The notes under the pieces: model-generated
The model's input: only the letters and a program-made list of their open reading frames with translations
What the model was told of the DNA's origin: nothing
Databases searched by the model: none
Translations under genes and position numbers: made by a program
Shown here: piece after piece, positions 51,001 to 63,276 of the stretch
Layout of the letters: every line of letters starts with the position of its first letter
How positions within the stretch are numbered: the first letter of the stretch is position 1
Source of the DNA: Eopsaltria australis
Taxonomy: Eukaryota; Chordata; Aves; Passeriformes; Petroicidae
Length of the DNA: 64,000 nucleotides
Reading direction: 5' to 3'
Assembly: GCA_034509425.1 (NCBI GenBank)
Contig: JAVTVJ010000663.1
Location: 310,001 to 374,000 of the forward strand

Positions 51001-52974
51001 AAAGTGGTATATAATTCATTAATCTGAAATAACAGCAAGAAAATTCTCAATGCTCTCAAAATGAATGTTTCTTCAATTCATTTATACTACTGGATTTACA
51101 CAAGATATGGAGTGCTACATCCTAAACTGCACAGAAACCTAAGATACAATTTTGCAATACAAACTAATGATACAGATGATGTGAGAGCACCTTAAGATAA
51201 AAAAAGCTGCAAACGGATCAATTACAGAAAACACATACCAAAAAAGATCTTTCTTCATTGTTCCCTTGCCAATATTTAATGCTTGCAACAATAGCCAGTT
51301 TCACTTCTATGTAATTGTAATTTTCTTCAAGAACAATCCCTGTATAAATTCAGTAGTCACAAATCCAGCTACCTGTTCTATAGTTGAACTGCACAACTTT
51401 GACACTCGGCAAAATAAACACTGGAGAGAGAAAAGCACAGATTTATGTTTATTAATTTGTAGCATCTCATCTGGGCAACCACTGTGACAGCAGAGTCTTC
51501 TGCAAGCCACAGACTCTATCCAGAGTCAGCAATCCACCATTTCCCTCAGTCACTTGCCACTGGATGTGCACACGGATTCGTGCCTGCGCACACCCACTTT
51601 GTCAACTGCCAAAGCAGGGTCACAAATCCAGAAAATGCTGTTCCAAATATTTGACACAGTGGATCTGATCAAGTACAAATGACCAATGAATTCTACTAAT
51701 TTAAATTGGTTTATGCTGATTTATACCACCTGGAACCCAATCTATTTTGAAAATGGTTTTTAGAGCAAATTTGGTAGAAAGTTTATAGCTCCAGTGAACA
51801 GCATAATGTTCTTCTCAGTGTATGTCCTCCCAACAAGTTGTCATCTATGTACTTAAAATCCAAGTTAAAATACAAGCTCTAGACAAAATAAAAAAAAGAA
51901 AAAACAACCAACTAACCAAACAACAACAAAAAAAAGCTAAGAAGTTAACGCCTGAAGTTACCAAATTTATCAAAAGCAGCTTGGATCACAGTCCAGATTT
52001 AAATATTCCACTCAGAGAATTTCCATCTCTTTTTCCACACTGACAGGTAGAAAATTCTTCAAAGTGTCTTGCTGCTTTTCCCAGTAAAACAAACTTTTTA
52101 CTTAGCTTTTCATTTTGATAAATAAAAACCATGACAATGAACTTTTTTCACACTTGCATATGAGAAGGACAGTCCAATCTAAGGGAAATACCATCACCCC
52201 TACAGAGCCTATATTTAGTCTGCACTTTTCTTGTAATCCCTTGTTGGTGACAACAGGTAGCTATCTCATTCAGAGTATGACAGCTCTGTTCCTTGATTCA
52301 ATAGCTGTTAAATCCAGTTTGTTTCCTCAGCAGATTTTGCTATTTGCTAGGTGAATTAAATGTGGGAAGGAATGTGAAGCCTTCTCTCTCTAAGTCCCAG
52401 CTGATTTACGGGGAAGACAGGATAAAATCTCATATGAACTGCACAGTAATCCTTCCTGTGAATAGTTTGAGCGCCCCTTACGTTGCTTCTGCCCCCTTAA
52501 ATAACCAAAAGCAGGGGAGTTTCCATGGCCTCACTCCAAAGATGCTACTAAGAGACAATCTCTGTTAGTCTCAAACATGTTTTTAGGTATACAAATCTTA
52601 ACACTAAATTTCGATAAACCTATTAACCATATGCCAACACCAGCAGAAAAGTATACAAACTGTTAAATTCCCTCCTAGCACATTCTTAGCAGTGTAGACA
52701 GGAGCTAGTTGGCACAGCAAGAGCTAGATGGCAAAAGTTATTTTCAAGAAGGGATGTCATTACAGCTGCATTACTCTCTGCAGATGATCACAATACCATT
52801 ACTTTTATGGCCTCATTCTGTAAGAGCAAAATAACTGTTCTATGACATTCTATACCAATCTAAGATAAGAGTAAGAAAATATTCATTATGTATCTATATC
52901 GGGCCTGCCAGTCCTACAGGTATTTTTTAAGAGTTTCCATTTACACATTTATGTAAATGGGACACTGCAGCCAG

Positions 52975-53013
52975 CAAAGAGATTCTGATGTAAATGAGGC
53001 CACCGTCGAGACA
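52975..53013 (+). other. Weak candidate 39-nt microexon
   Basis: A 39-base open segment coding QRDSDVNEATVET lies between a possible acceptor 'ctgcagccag' and a good donor 'aca|gtaagta'. It is in frame at both ends (13 codons), and its two CpG sites in 'caccgtcgag' stand out in AT-rich surroundings. Against it, the upstream pyrimidine tract is poor, the frame stays open well beyond the donor, and I recognise no matching protein. It is offered as a candidate only. Confidence 0.15.
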
Positions 53014-54371
53014 GTAAGTAGCCATTATGATTCCCATTATTACTCACTAATAGAATCAAATCTAAAAATACAAAGGCTATCTTTAATCCTTCCAACTCTT
53101 TCACCTCCCCAGAACCTTCAGCAGAGGATGTATTTCTCAACTTTGGCACAGTGTGGTGCAGTCCATTGCCAGCTGTCAGAACAGCTTTCTAATTTTATTA
53201 AGTAGAATGAACTGTCAGCTTCCAAAGAGACCAACAATTTACACCCCAGTTTCCTGCTAGTTAGCATGTGTTCACACCATCAAAATGTTACTAATGAAAT
53301 TTGTAGGGGTACTTGCAAAAAAACCCCCAAAAAATGCAACAACAAACAATGTACCCATGATTTCAAGTAGAAGTTAGAAATATTTGATGTCTGCAAAGTA
53401 TATATTTAGAAAAATATGTTCCAGAGCTTTGGAGAGTACATTCTCTCTCTCATTCATAGTAACATTTTCATCTAGAAAGAAAAGCAAGGAAAAAAAGCAA
53501 GCACCCCCAATTAATATGGCATAAGTTCACAAAGATATGTGTCTCAAATAAAGGTAGTTTTTACATTTCAATTATCATTATTTAAAACAGAAATGAAGTG
53601 ATAAACAGACAAAAATATGAACAGACATACTAATTTATATTACATATTATTTTATGCTCTGATTTTATAAATTTGACCAAAACAGCTGTTCATTACTGAT
53701 AATATCATAACCATGTCAGTGTTATCACTATTTTGCAAGAGAATTAATGAAATATTATTAAATGTAACATTTATTTTAGGAAAATAATGCCTTCAAAATA
53801 GCTCGGTTTCCTATAACAGCACACATTCATTTACTTTATAGACAAGCATGTTTGCATTCAAACTTTTACAACCATTCCTGTCTAGACATCACTAGCATCC
53901 TTAACTGTATCTCTTGAGAAGTTCAATGTCCAAAGTTTTCGAAGTCCAGAATTGAAATATTTAATTGGAGTTGGACTTCAAAAATAGTTGTATATAACAC
54001 TAAGAGCTCAAAGAAAAAAAATTAATATTTTGTGTCAAACCTGATGCCTCAATTTAAAGGATAATTGCTATATTTGTTTTAAAAGGATGAACAGAAAGAG
54101 AAGAACCACTTCATTTCATAGAAGTATTATGAAAACTAAAAAAATACCCTTCAGTTTCAGAGTAACAAGATAAACATGGGGGCTGAATCTACACATGAAA
54201 GAGAATTAATAACTGTTTGTGTAAGAGAAATAAGCTTTATGAAGATCATCTGTGGCCATTGCTTGGGCAATAAGTACACTCCATGTTCACTAATTTAAAA
54301 CTGCCCAGCATGATTACTGAGCAAAGAAGAAACTCTATTCCAAAACTAACATATTGCCAGTTATAGATTTT

Positions 54372-54372
54372 G

Positions 54373-54411
<39 letters not shown>

Positions 54412-54414
54412 ATA
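54372..54414. repeat. Compound (TA)n(TG)n microsatellite
   Basis: About eleven TA units pass directly into about eight TG units and end 'tata'. It is the cleanest dinucleotide microsatellite of the window and likely polymorphic. Confidence 0.93.
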
Positions 54415-57400
54415 CTACTATATATGCCATTAAAAGCTTCTTATTATTAAAAAAAAAAGAAAAGGTTATAGAAGTTACAGTTAATAAATATTAATGTGCA
54501 TCCCCTTTTAAACTGTATGTAAACCTGCAATAGTCTAAAAAAAAAAGATTTCTAGGTATATTCCAAAACACAGCATCCAGTTCATATCAAATATCACAGA
54601 GGTCAATGAAAATATTTTTTGTTGCAAATCTTTAGCATGATTGAATTTTCAAATCAATCTGCAAGGTTAAAGTGCAAAAACATGCTGATGCTTGGACTCA
54701 TTCACAAGAGTGAGTGAATATACCGGGACAATGTGTGGAGTCCTGAACAGAGTGATTCCATAATCCAGACTGACTGCCAAATAAATTCACAATACCTTTA
54801 AGGCAGTTAAACTAGCAGCAAAATATAAACATTTGAAGAAAAAAACAAAACAAAACCAACAACAAAGGAGCAAACAAACCCCAAAAGCAAAGAAGCAAAG
54901 TAAAAGAGAGAGCACATTTAAAGAGAAATAAAAAATATTTTTAAAATCCTCTAATTCTAATTCATTTTCTAATTCTAGAGTCACTTTCCACTGTCATCTT
55001 GATTGTTTCCTTCAGACATGCAATTGATCCACACATCCACGGGTTTAATCCCTGTACATAAATTTAAGTCTTGAACTGCATCTCCACTCCTACCCATGAA
55101 ATTTTCCACTCTTCCTCTTTCTATTTGTTTAATTTTATATTCTGTGTCTTGGAAGACCTCAGAAATCCCATTCAGATTTGTAACTACCCAAAATTTACCC
55201 ATTTTTTAAGTAATGTGGAAGTTAGTTTTGAAACTTCCCTCACTAAACTCTTAAATCTCAACATGTCTTCAGAAATACAAGCCTCTTATTGACATTTCAA
55301 ACACCACATCCTGTACTTGATTGGAAGATTAGCAAATCAAGCTCTCATTGCAGGGGAAGGAGAGAGAAAGACGACAATTGTTTTTCTCTGATGTGAACAG
55401 GCAGTGATTAAATTTTAATTCAAAACCTTCTGAATGTATCTGATTGCTGCCAATTGGTCTGGTGTCCTATTTCCAGGTACAGCAGGGACTGGTGCTTCAG
55501 ATGAAGAGATGAGATGCTTCAAGATTCATCCAGCGTATGTCCTTGTTTGCATTTGGGGAGTCTTCTGACCCCTATGCAGGCCAGTGTCTGAATCCCTGAG
55601 GCATATGATCTGATTTTCTTTACCATCTTCACTACAAAGTGCTACGTGTTAACATTGTAGAATTAAAATGGAGGTTAATGTTCCACTACTGTGTGTAAGC
55701 ATTAAGGCAAGGCATGAAGTGAAAGCAGAATGAGTTTATACATCATACTGAGAAAGATTATACATCCTTAATCACCTTGAACAGCACTTCACTGAAAAAA
55801 CATGAAATTCAAATTTGCTACAGAGTAGAGACATAATTTCCTCTATAAGAGAACAAGAATATTCTTTGTATAGCACCACAAATATCCTTTTATATAAGGA
55901 CAGATTAAAGCAAGTCTATTTTGGTTCTCTACATGTTGTTGAGAGGAGGAAGTTTTTCCAGAAACACTAATGAAACTACCTAGTATTTTGCTGTGATGTT
56001 TTTCCCAAACCACCATGCAGAAAGAACCTAGGATGCTGGGTTCTGTAAGATCTGCAGAAAGAAATTCTATTAACTTTGTCCAATTGAACCTTGCTGTTGA
56101 TATAACTAAGTTTCTACCTTATTCAGCCTGACTTTAATAGCAGGTCAACTTCATTAACAGAAATAGGAAGGGCAATAATAAATATCTGACATTATCTCCA
56201 CTGAGACACACCAGTTATATCACACCTTGCAGTGACAATCTTTCTGAATTCTACTTAAGGAACAAAGAAAAGACATTGGTACCTGCTATCTACCCAAAGT
56301 AATGTTATTTGGGCCTGTGTAATCTACCCACATTTCATTGCTTGCTTTTCAGTTTAGAGTGTCAGGTGCAGTTAAAGAAGTACTGTATTATTTAATATGC
56401 TGATGTATTACAAGCTGTATTAATAAAGGTAAAAAATACACCAGCAAGAAGATAGTAGAGAGTGGAAGAATTATAATATGGGAGATAAAGTTATAAAAAA
56501 AGCAAAAGCAGAAATGCTGCAGTTTGAGTTCTATGAAATTATCATGCCTTCAATATATTTTTAAAATTATTTAAAAAACAGCAAAAATTGTCAGTGACTT
56601 CTAAAGTTAAGGTAGTTCAAATAAAACCAAAATAAACCCATCTGACATCAGTTTTGTGTAATGACAAGGATGTACAGCAACCAAAAGGATATTTTGAAAA
56701 AGTAGCTTGTCAGATCCTCTCATTTTAGAAAGCAATTGAAGTGAAATTCCTCTACTAGTTGAAAATAATAGCACAAGAATGAGCAGAACTGAGATTCAAA
56801 ATTTAGGATCTTACATCTAGTGAGAATTCATTATGTCCATTTTTCTGCTTGAAACTTGCAGTTCCTGCCAGTTTTAGCTTTTCACAGTACCTGTCAATAA
56901 AGTGCTTAAAATTGTTTTGTGATTCTGAACTGTTTGCTTAGATCCTCAAGTACACTATGAAGCTACACGTATTTCTGTATAACCTGCGCTGTCCCACATT
57001 CCTAAAAAAAAGAAAAAATAAATTGAATTTCCCATATGGAGGCAGCTTACATGCTGGATTTCTGTCAGTGAATGAATCAACAGGCCTGGGAGCTACAGAC
57101 TATAACATATTGGAAGGGGTCTTAAGTAGATTTTGCCACTCAGCAATACAACGGTTATTCAATATGAAAGAGATTTTCCTGCCTTCACTCTTGGTCTCTA
57201 TTTCTGAACCATACTGGTACATTTTTCTGCTTGCTCTAATACTTCTGATTCTTATCACATCCTTTTTCTTCAACAGTAATAGCAGAGCAGAGTTCAGCAT
57301 GGAAGCACTTTTATAAAATAAAACTACAGTGCAAACTCCAGAACAGAAGAGAGTCTAACCACCTCTGGCTGTAAGCAGTTACAACATACGATACATTATC

Positions 57401-59607
57401 CTCTTCCCAGGCACAGAAAGAAAATCCTGCGATGTGTAAACATGCTGTGATTACATGGTAATACCATACAAACCTATTTAAGATCAGGAAAAAGATCACT
57501 GGGAGCAAAACAGGTGTGGAACATGATGGGAAACAAAAGGCTCCTATGGGAACACTGGCAATAGAACAGGACCAAGAAAAACTCACATTTTCTGCTAATA
57601 AAGATAGGAGATCTAGTGATGAAGGACAAACACATAAAGACATTAGTACTCATTTTCCTCTTCTGCCTTTACAGGTGAGGTCGCTCTCAGTACTCTTTCC
57701 TGTACTTAATGGCAGCCTCAGGGTCTGAGGGAGTGAAGTGTTACCTACAAGAGAAAATCACAGTAGAGAGGAGGACCATAAATTGATCAAACTGGAAATA
57801 CCAAGTCCATAGGACTGCATGGGACTCAAGGACATCAAGAAACAACATTGCTTTGAGACTAGCTCTAGTACTGATGCTGATACAAAAAGTAGTTTGTTTT
57901 CAAAGAGGCAAGGGAAATAAATGAATACTAAGAGTAAAACCCAAGTCCAAATATTTAGTGTGTGGGGCCAGACTAAACATTTATACCTCTCAAATGTATT
58001 TTCCACTGTCTACTGGTAGCTTACTACCACTAGTCTTCATGATTTCCACAAAACATTGCCATGATAAAAAAATAAAGCACTGGAGAAATCAATGCTCAGA
58101 AGCAACAAAGGGTGGCCTTTGTTCTGCAAAACAACCCAAAGAAAATATTTCCTCAACACTTCCTACTGCCAGAGCATTAAGATTTCAGCATCACTGAAAG
58201 CTGTGTAAAAAAAAAAACAAGGTATGTGAGTACAGAGTGTTAACAGAAAACTGCATCTTTCTTAACAAGTGGAATAAATCCCACCAGTAAACAAGAATAC
58301 TTATTTCTTTAAACCAAAATAAGAATTTTCCAGAAATTTTGAAAGTATAAGGGACTGAGAAAATAGGTAGATTCCCAGTCATATATGTGTGCAACATTCG
58401 TCCTGTCTCTTAGATAAGATCCCATGTCTGAAGTTCTGACAAAAACTGGAGTATCTATAGTACTTACTTGCTACTGAAACTGAATTAATTTACTTCTTTC
58501 TAGGTGAAGATTGTAATGCACTTAATTTACTTAATACTAAGTTTTTGTTAATAATAAAACTGCACTGCACATTAAGGTACTTCAGAGCTGTTCCAGTGGG
58601 GTGGGGCAGGGGCTACAGCACTCTCATGTGAGAAAAGATGGTGAGCAGAAGAATAAAATGTCAAAAATAAAAAGCACTGGAGCAGTTAAATTATATATAA
58701 ACAGAAAGGTCTAGGAAATAATATGCAAATAAAGATCTGCTTTTTTAAATGAAAACACAGGAAAGAAAAGAAAAACCTCTTTAGAGAGAAAGTGAACTTG
58801 ATACCCATCCATATATAATGCATGTCACCGCAATGTAAAATATCATACATATGTGGTATATAAATACCCAATTATTATAAAGTTCAAATTTTTAAATGTT
58901 GTCTTGTCACATTACATAAGGAGCAATTATTATATATTGGCTAACTGTTTCTACAAATTCTGAAATACTAATCAAAAGTTGATAGATTGAAATGCGACCC
59001 AACTGTGAAATGGCAAATGTCATGTAAAGTACTGGGGTTAAAAAAAATTTTTGAAGAACTAAAACACAATATGCACAATCTTGCATTGCTCTAAAGGTAT
59101 TTCAAGGGTCGTCAGTGTTTGGCATTGAGACATACTTCATATAAAGCATTATGTCCTGAATTTAAAAAATCCTATCTTGCATGCCTGAGAACTAAGGTAA
59201 AAGAAAAAAAATATGAATTTTCAAATGTCTGATTGTACACACAAATATTTCTGATAGTATGTATGAGGTCTAGCCACATATTAACTGGCAGAGCCATACT
59301 TTGGATCTTGGTTCCTTTTCGTTCAGTTCAGACAACTATGGAAATTTCATTCAAGTATTATGACAAAAAAGTGTATATATTTTATTTATAGGAATCCTTT
59401 CACCTTTTTTAGCCAATGATTTTCTGGTCTGTACCAACTTATGTCAGTTGACAATTTTACACTTTTGACAATTCCAGTTAATTAATTAAGAATCAGATAC
59501 AACTTGTCTCCTTAAGTGTGTGAGCAACTTGAATAATGTTCTAAATTTAACAATTAGAACAGATAATTCACAAGAACAGAAAAAGAAAAAAGAGTGATTA
59601 TTGCTTA

Positions 59608-60160
59608 ACTAAACTTCAGAAGGCTTTCAAGGCAGTGCTCCACATCAATCTCCTAGCCATGTCCTGGAAATAAGAAAGCATTAGAAAGGCTTGTTGGATG
59701 AGTAGCCAGTGACTCAGGGTCAATACTGGAGCACGTACTGCTTAATTTCTCCATCAGTGATCTTGCCAAAGGGATGAAAGAGATGGGGCTGTTCAGCCTG
59801 GAAAAGAGAAGGCCCTGGGGAGACCTTTCTGCAGCCTACCAGTATTTCAGGGGGGCTTATAGAAAGGGGGAGAGTGACTATTTACACAGGCAGATAGCGA
59901 CAGGACAAAGGGGAATGGTGTTAAACTAAAAGAGAAGAGATTTAGAATAGATGTTATAAAGGACTTCTCAACTGTGAGAGGCGTGAGACACTGGAACAGG
60001 TTGCCCAGGGAGGTGGCAGATGCCACATCCCTGCAAACATTCAAGTTCAGGTTGGTCAGGCTCTGAGCAGCCAGATCTAGTTGAAGATGTCCCTGCTCAG
60101 TGCAGGGGGTTGGACTAGATGATTTATCTGTTAGTTCTACTTCTGTTCCAACTTGAGTCT
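59608..60160 (+). mobile_element. CR1 LINE, internally deleted, with 3' end
   Basis: The 5' part retains a short reverse-transcriptase remnant (KAF-TVLHN-like, near 59620-59660). It passes after deletion to the conserved 3' region: 'gggctgttcagcctggaaaa', 'gaaggccctggggagacc', 'gagacactggaacaggttgc' with 'ccagggaggtggcagatgcc', 'gcagggggttggactagatg', and the end near 'gttccaacttgagtctatg'. The core RT motifs are missing. An inactive copy of clear family. Confidence 0.93.
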
Positions 60161-61106
60161 ATGTATATCAAGGGGATTTTTTTTAATAGTTCCTGATATA
60201 AATTCTCTTCCATCACACATTTGTCTTAGAAGGAAATAAATTATTTAAAAACTAAACTGTATTTGGTTTGGAAAATCAGAATGATGAACCTGAAATAAAA
60301 TAACTAGCTAAATGTTACAGAGAATATTAAAAATCGCATGAATTATGAACGTGTACAAAACAAATATGAAAACCTTTAGACCAGCTGTTAACTAACATTT
60401 CAAAGCCAAATGAAGTGAGTTCATAGAATAATGTACCAGATGGAAAAAATATGTATACCCAGGGAATAACTGTTTCTTTATCTGCAATTCTAGCTTACTT
60501 ATTACCACTGAAGTAAACTTCTTCACTCTGTGTAACACCTTGAAATAATGTAGTATTCTTTATGTCCTTGTTATTTTTTGCATGTTTTTCTCCTTCAGTA
60601 TACAAAAGAGGAAAGTAGTAGGTAAAAAAATAAAAACAAACTTGAGGTATCTAAAAAAATCATATATGCTTTCTTACTTAGCTTATGATATGTCTGCATG
60701 TGATCAAATATTATATGCATTATTGAATCATAAATTCATATAGGGGTCCTTAGAAATGAAACAGAGTTTTTGAATATAGCTTCTGTTGAACATTGATAAT
60801 TCCCTACATTTGAATTATTTTGGATGTGCAGAACAATACAGAAATTACTTTAATTGGCAACTATAAAGGATATGTCAGGAAACTTCCCCAGTACATGCTT
60901 AAATACAAGATACATATGCTGAAAATGGTGCTGTCAAACAACATATTTAACTGAAACCTGATAGAGAAAGTTGTACCAATATGAAATGTGCTAATAGATT
61001 GGTAGGAAATAAAGATGTTGCAAATTAGTTAATTAACACACAACAGAAGGATATTTCAGTTTTCGTTTTCTCCAAATGCTTAGGAGATTGACAAGAGAAT
61101 TGGGTT
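60161..61106. other. Unique AT-rich non-coding DNA
   Basis: No gene or repeat recognised between the CR1 copy and the next LTR. Confidence 0.6.
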
Positions 61107-61929
61107 TGTGAGGTAAGGTTTGGGTAGTGGAGGGGCCATAGGGGCAGTTTCTGTGAGAAGCTGCTGGAATCTTCCCCTAAGTCTGGTGGAGCCAATGCCA
61201 GACAGCTCCAAGACTGGCCAAGGTTGAGCCCAGCAGAGACTGACAAAGCACCTCTGGAATAACAGCTTTAAGAAGGGGAGAGAAGTTACTGCTCAGGAGC
61301 AATTGCAGCCAGAGGTGACTGAGAATATGTGAGAGGAGCAACTCTGCAGACACCAAGGTCAGTGCAGAAGGAAGGGAGGAGGTGCTCCAGGCAGTGGAGC
61401 ACGTGTTCTCCTGCAGTCCGTGGTGAAGACCATGGTGAGGCAGGCTGTGCCTCACCCCATGGGTGAGGTCCATGGGGGAGATACTGATATCCACCTGCAG
61501 CCTGTGGAGGACCCCACACTGGAGCAGGGGAAGAGTGTGAGGAGTTCTCATGAGGAGGAATGAAAGGGAGAGACAGCCTCTCATGAACTGAACACAACTC
61601 CCATTCCCTGTCCCCTGAACCACTGAGGAGGAGGATGTCAAGAAGCAGGAATACAATTAGGCCCAGGAAGAAGAGAAGGGTGGGGCAAAAGTGTATTAAG
61701 ATTTTGATTTATTTCTCATTATCCTTCTCCAATTTGAACGGTAGTAAAAGCAACAATTTCCTCCAAGCAGTCTGTTTTGCCTGTGATGGTAATAAGAGAG
61801 TAATCTCTCCCTGCTCTTATTTCAGTCCATAAGCATTTCATTATATTTTCTCCTCCTTGTCCAGCTAAGAAGGAATGTTAGAATGACTTTGGTGGTCACT
61901 TGGAATCCAGCCATGGTCAATCCACTACA
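61107..61929 (+). mobile_element. Solo LTR of an avian ERVL-like endogenous retrovirus
   Basis: Recognisable avian LTR blocks occur in order: 'gtgagaagctgctggaatct', 'gagccaatgccagacagctc', 'gcctctgggataac'-like 'cacctctggaataacagctt', 'gagaatatgtgagaggagca', 'cctgcagacaccaaggtcag', 'gtgaagaccatggtgaggca', 'ctggagcaggggaagagtgt', 'gaactgaacacaactcccat', 'gaagtc'-free 3' part with 'ttgatttatttctcattatc', 'gtctgttttgcctgtgatgg', and the end 'ggtcaatccactaca'. The family's TATA region has decayed to 'gctttaagaagg', so promoter function is doubtful. No retroviral coding sequence adjoins. The 159-codon minus-strand frame inside it is accidental. Start position is approximate, and no target duplication was found. 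Confidence 0.85.
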
Positions 61930-63276
61930 AAAAGATATACTACCCTACCTATGCCTAAAAATTAATTTTCTACCTGTGAATGCTCCTCAGATGCTACAAA
62001 TCCGTCTAGATTGTGATTTACAAAACCTTAGGATACTGGCTGGTTTTTTGGTGCACTAAGCTCTTCCACATAAAGTTTAGCAAATGTAGGCATATACTAA
62101 GAAATGTTACTCATGTGCATATATTGTTTTATTCTAAGTAAATCTCAATACCAAATCAAATTATTCATTATTTGGCTTCTTTTGCTGTGGGGCAAAAAAT
62201 GCTTTCAGAGATATAATTTCATATAAAAACTACAGAAAATAGTGTGATGTAGACATCAAATACTAATGTACTTTCTCTCAGCATTTTGTTCAACCAAGCA
62301 TGAATTCCTTTCTTGTCAGTATACATTTTAATGCTGCAGTAAGATGAAGTTAGTACCCAATGTATAGAGATTAAAAAAAAGATGTGTTTCTTTGTCTTGT
62401 GCTATGACTGTAATGATTTTGCATAATCACTGCAGCAAGTTGTGGAAGAGACAGAAAATTAATAAAACCTGCCAACTGCACAGAGGATAAAATCGTTGTT
62501 GTGAATTTTCAGCTGTGCTGTACTAGGTTATTTACTGCACACTACAAAAACAGAGGATGTTTAGCTCAGATGCAGGCAGAAAATAAAGGCCTTCCAAGTG
62601 CAGATGTCTTAACTGTGATGAAAAAATAAAAGTTGAATTTTGAAGTGTTAATATTTTATTTCTAAAATATTTTAATTATAATTTTTCACACCCTAAGGCA
62701 CTTCCCTTTCCTGTTTTCTTTAAAGCAACCAGATGGTTGAAACTTGTGGAACAAGAGCTATTTACACATTTCAATCCTCAGTCTTTACAATATTCTGTAG
62801 AAAACACAACATTGTTACTTAAGAAGATAGTAGTAATTGCACAAAAAAATAATGCCATTATGGAAAAAGAGGTAGCTAAGAACCTGAGAGTTAAATTCAT
62901 TTCTCTTCTCCTTGCAGACTAAAGTGAAAATCCTTGCTTAAGGAATAATGAAGGAAGTCTTTCTTGCCTGAACAACCTGTAACAGAGTTCAATAGAAGCT
63001 GGTGCAGCAATAACATGAAGGTATAAGAAGGGTTTTCTAAACTACTCTAAAATCTACAGAAAAACTGTCAGTAGCGCCTAAGTCAGATACAACCAGCATA
63101 ATAATCAGATCAGTGTGAGACTCTCTCTGTAGTCACAGCTGCAGTGCATAAGAAGATTAAATTTATTTACACAATCTTTAAAAAACATACAGGCAGGCAG
63201 CAGTCTGAACTGAACCCTGGTTCATTCCTAGATTCAGACCTGTGATTTTGAAACAAGCAACAGTTAGGAATGTGTT
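61930..63276. other. Unique AT-rich non-coding DNA
   Basis: No gene or repeat recognised. Confidence 0.6.

Larger units (their letters stand above)
47662..59607. other. Unique AT-rich non-coding DNA
   Basis: A 12-kb stretch with no recognised transposon. It holds a pair of 18-bp direct repeats, a TA/TG microsatellite and a weak microexon candidate (separate entries). A purine-rich patch lies near 49480-49530 and a GC-richer patch at about 51480-51640; neither matched anything I know. Frames of up to 119 codons (56957-57316) are unsupported. Confidence 0.6.

Noticed and set aside
61177..61656. 159-codon minus-strand open frame
   Set aside because: It lies antisense inside the LTR at 61107-61929; LTRs do not code here, and the frame follows from GC-rich composition.
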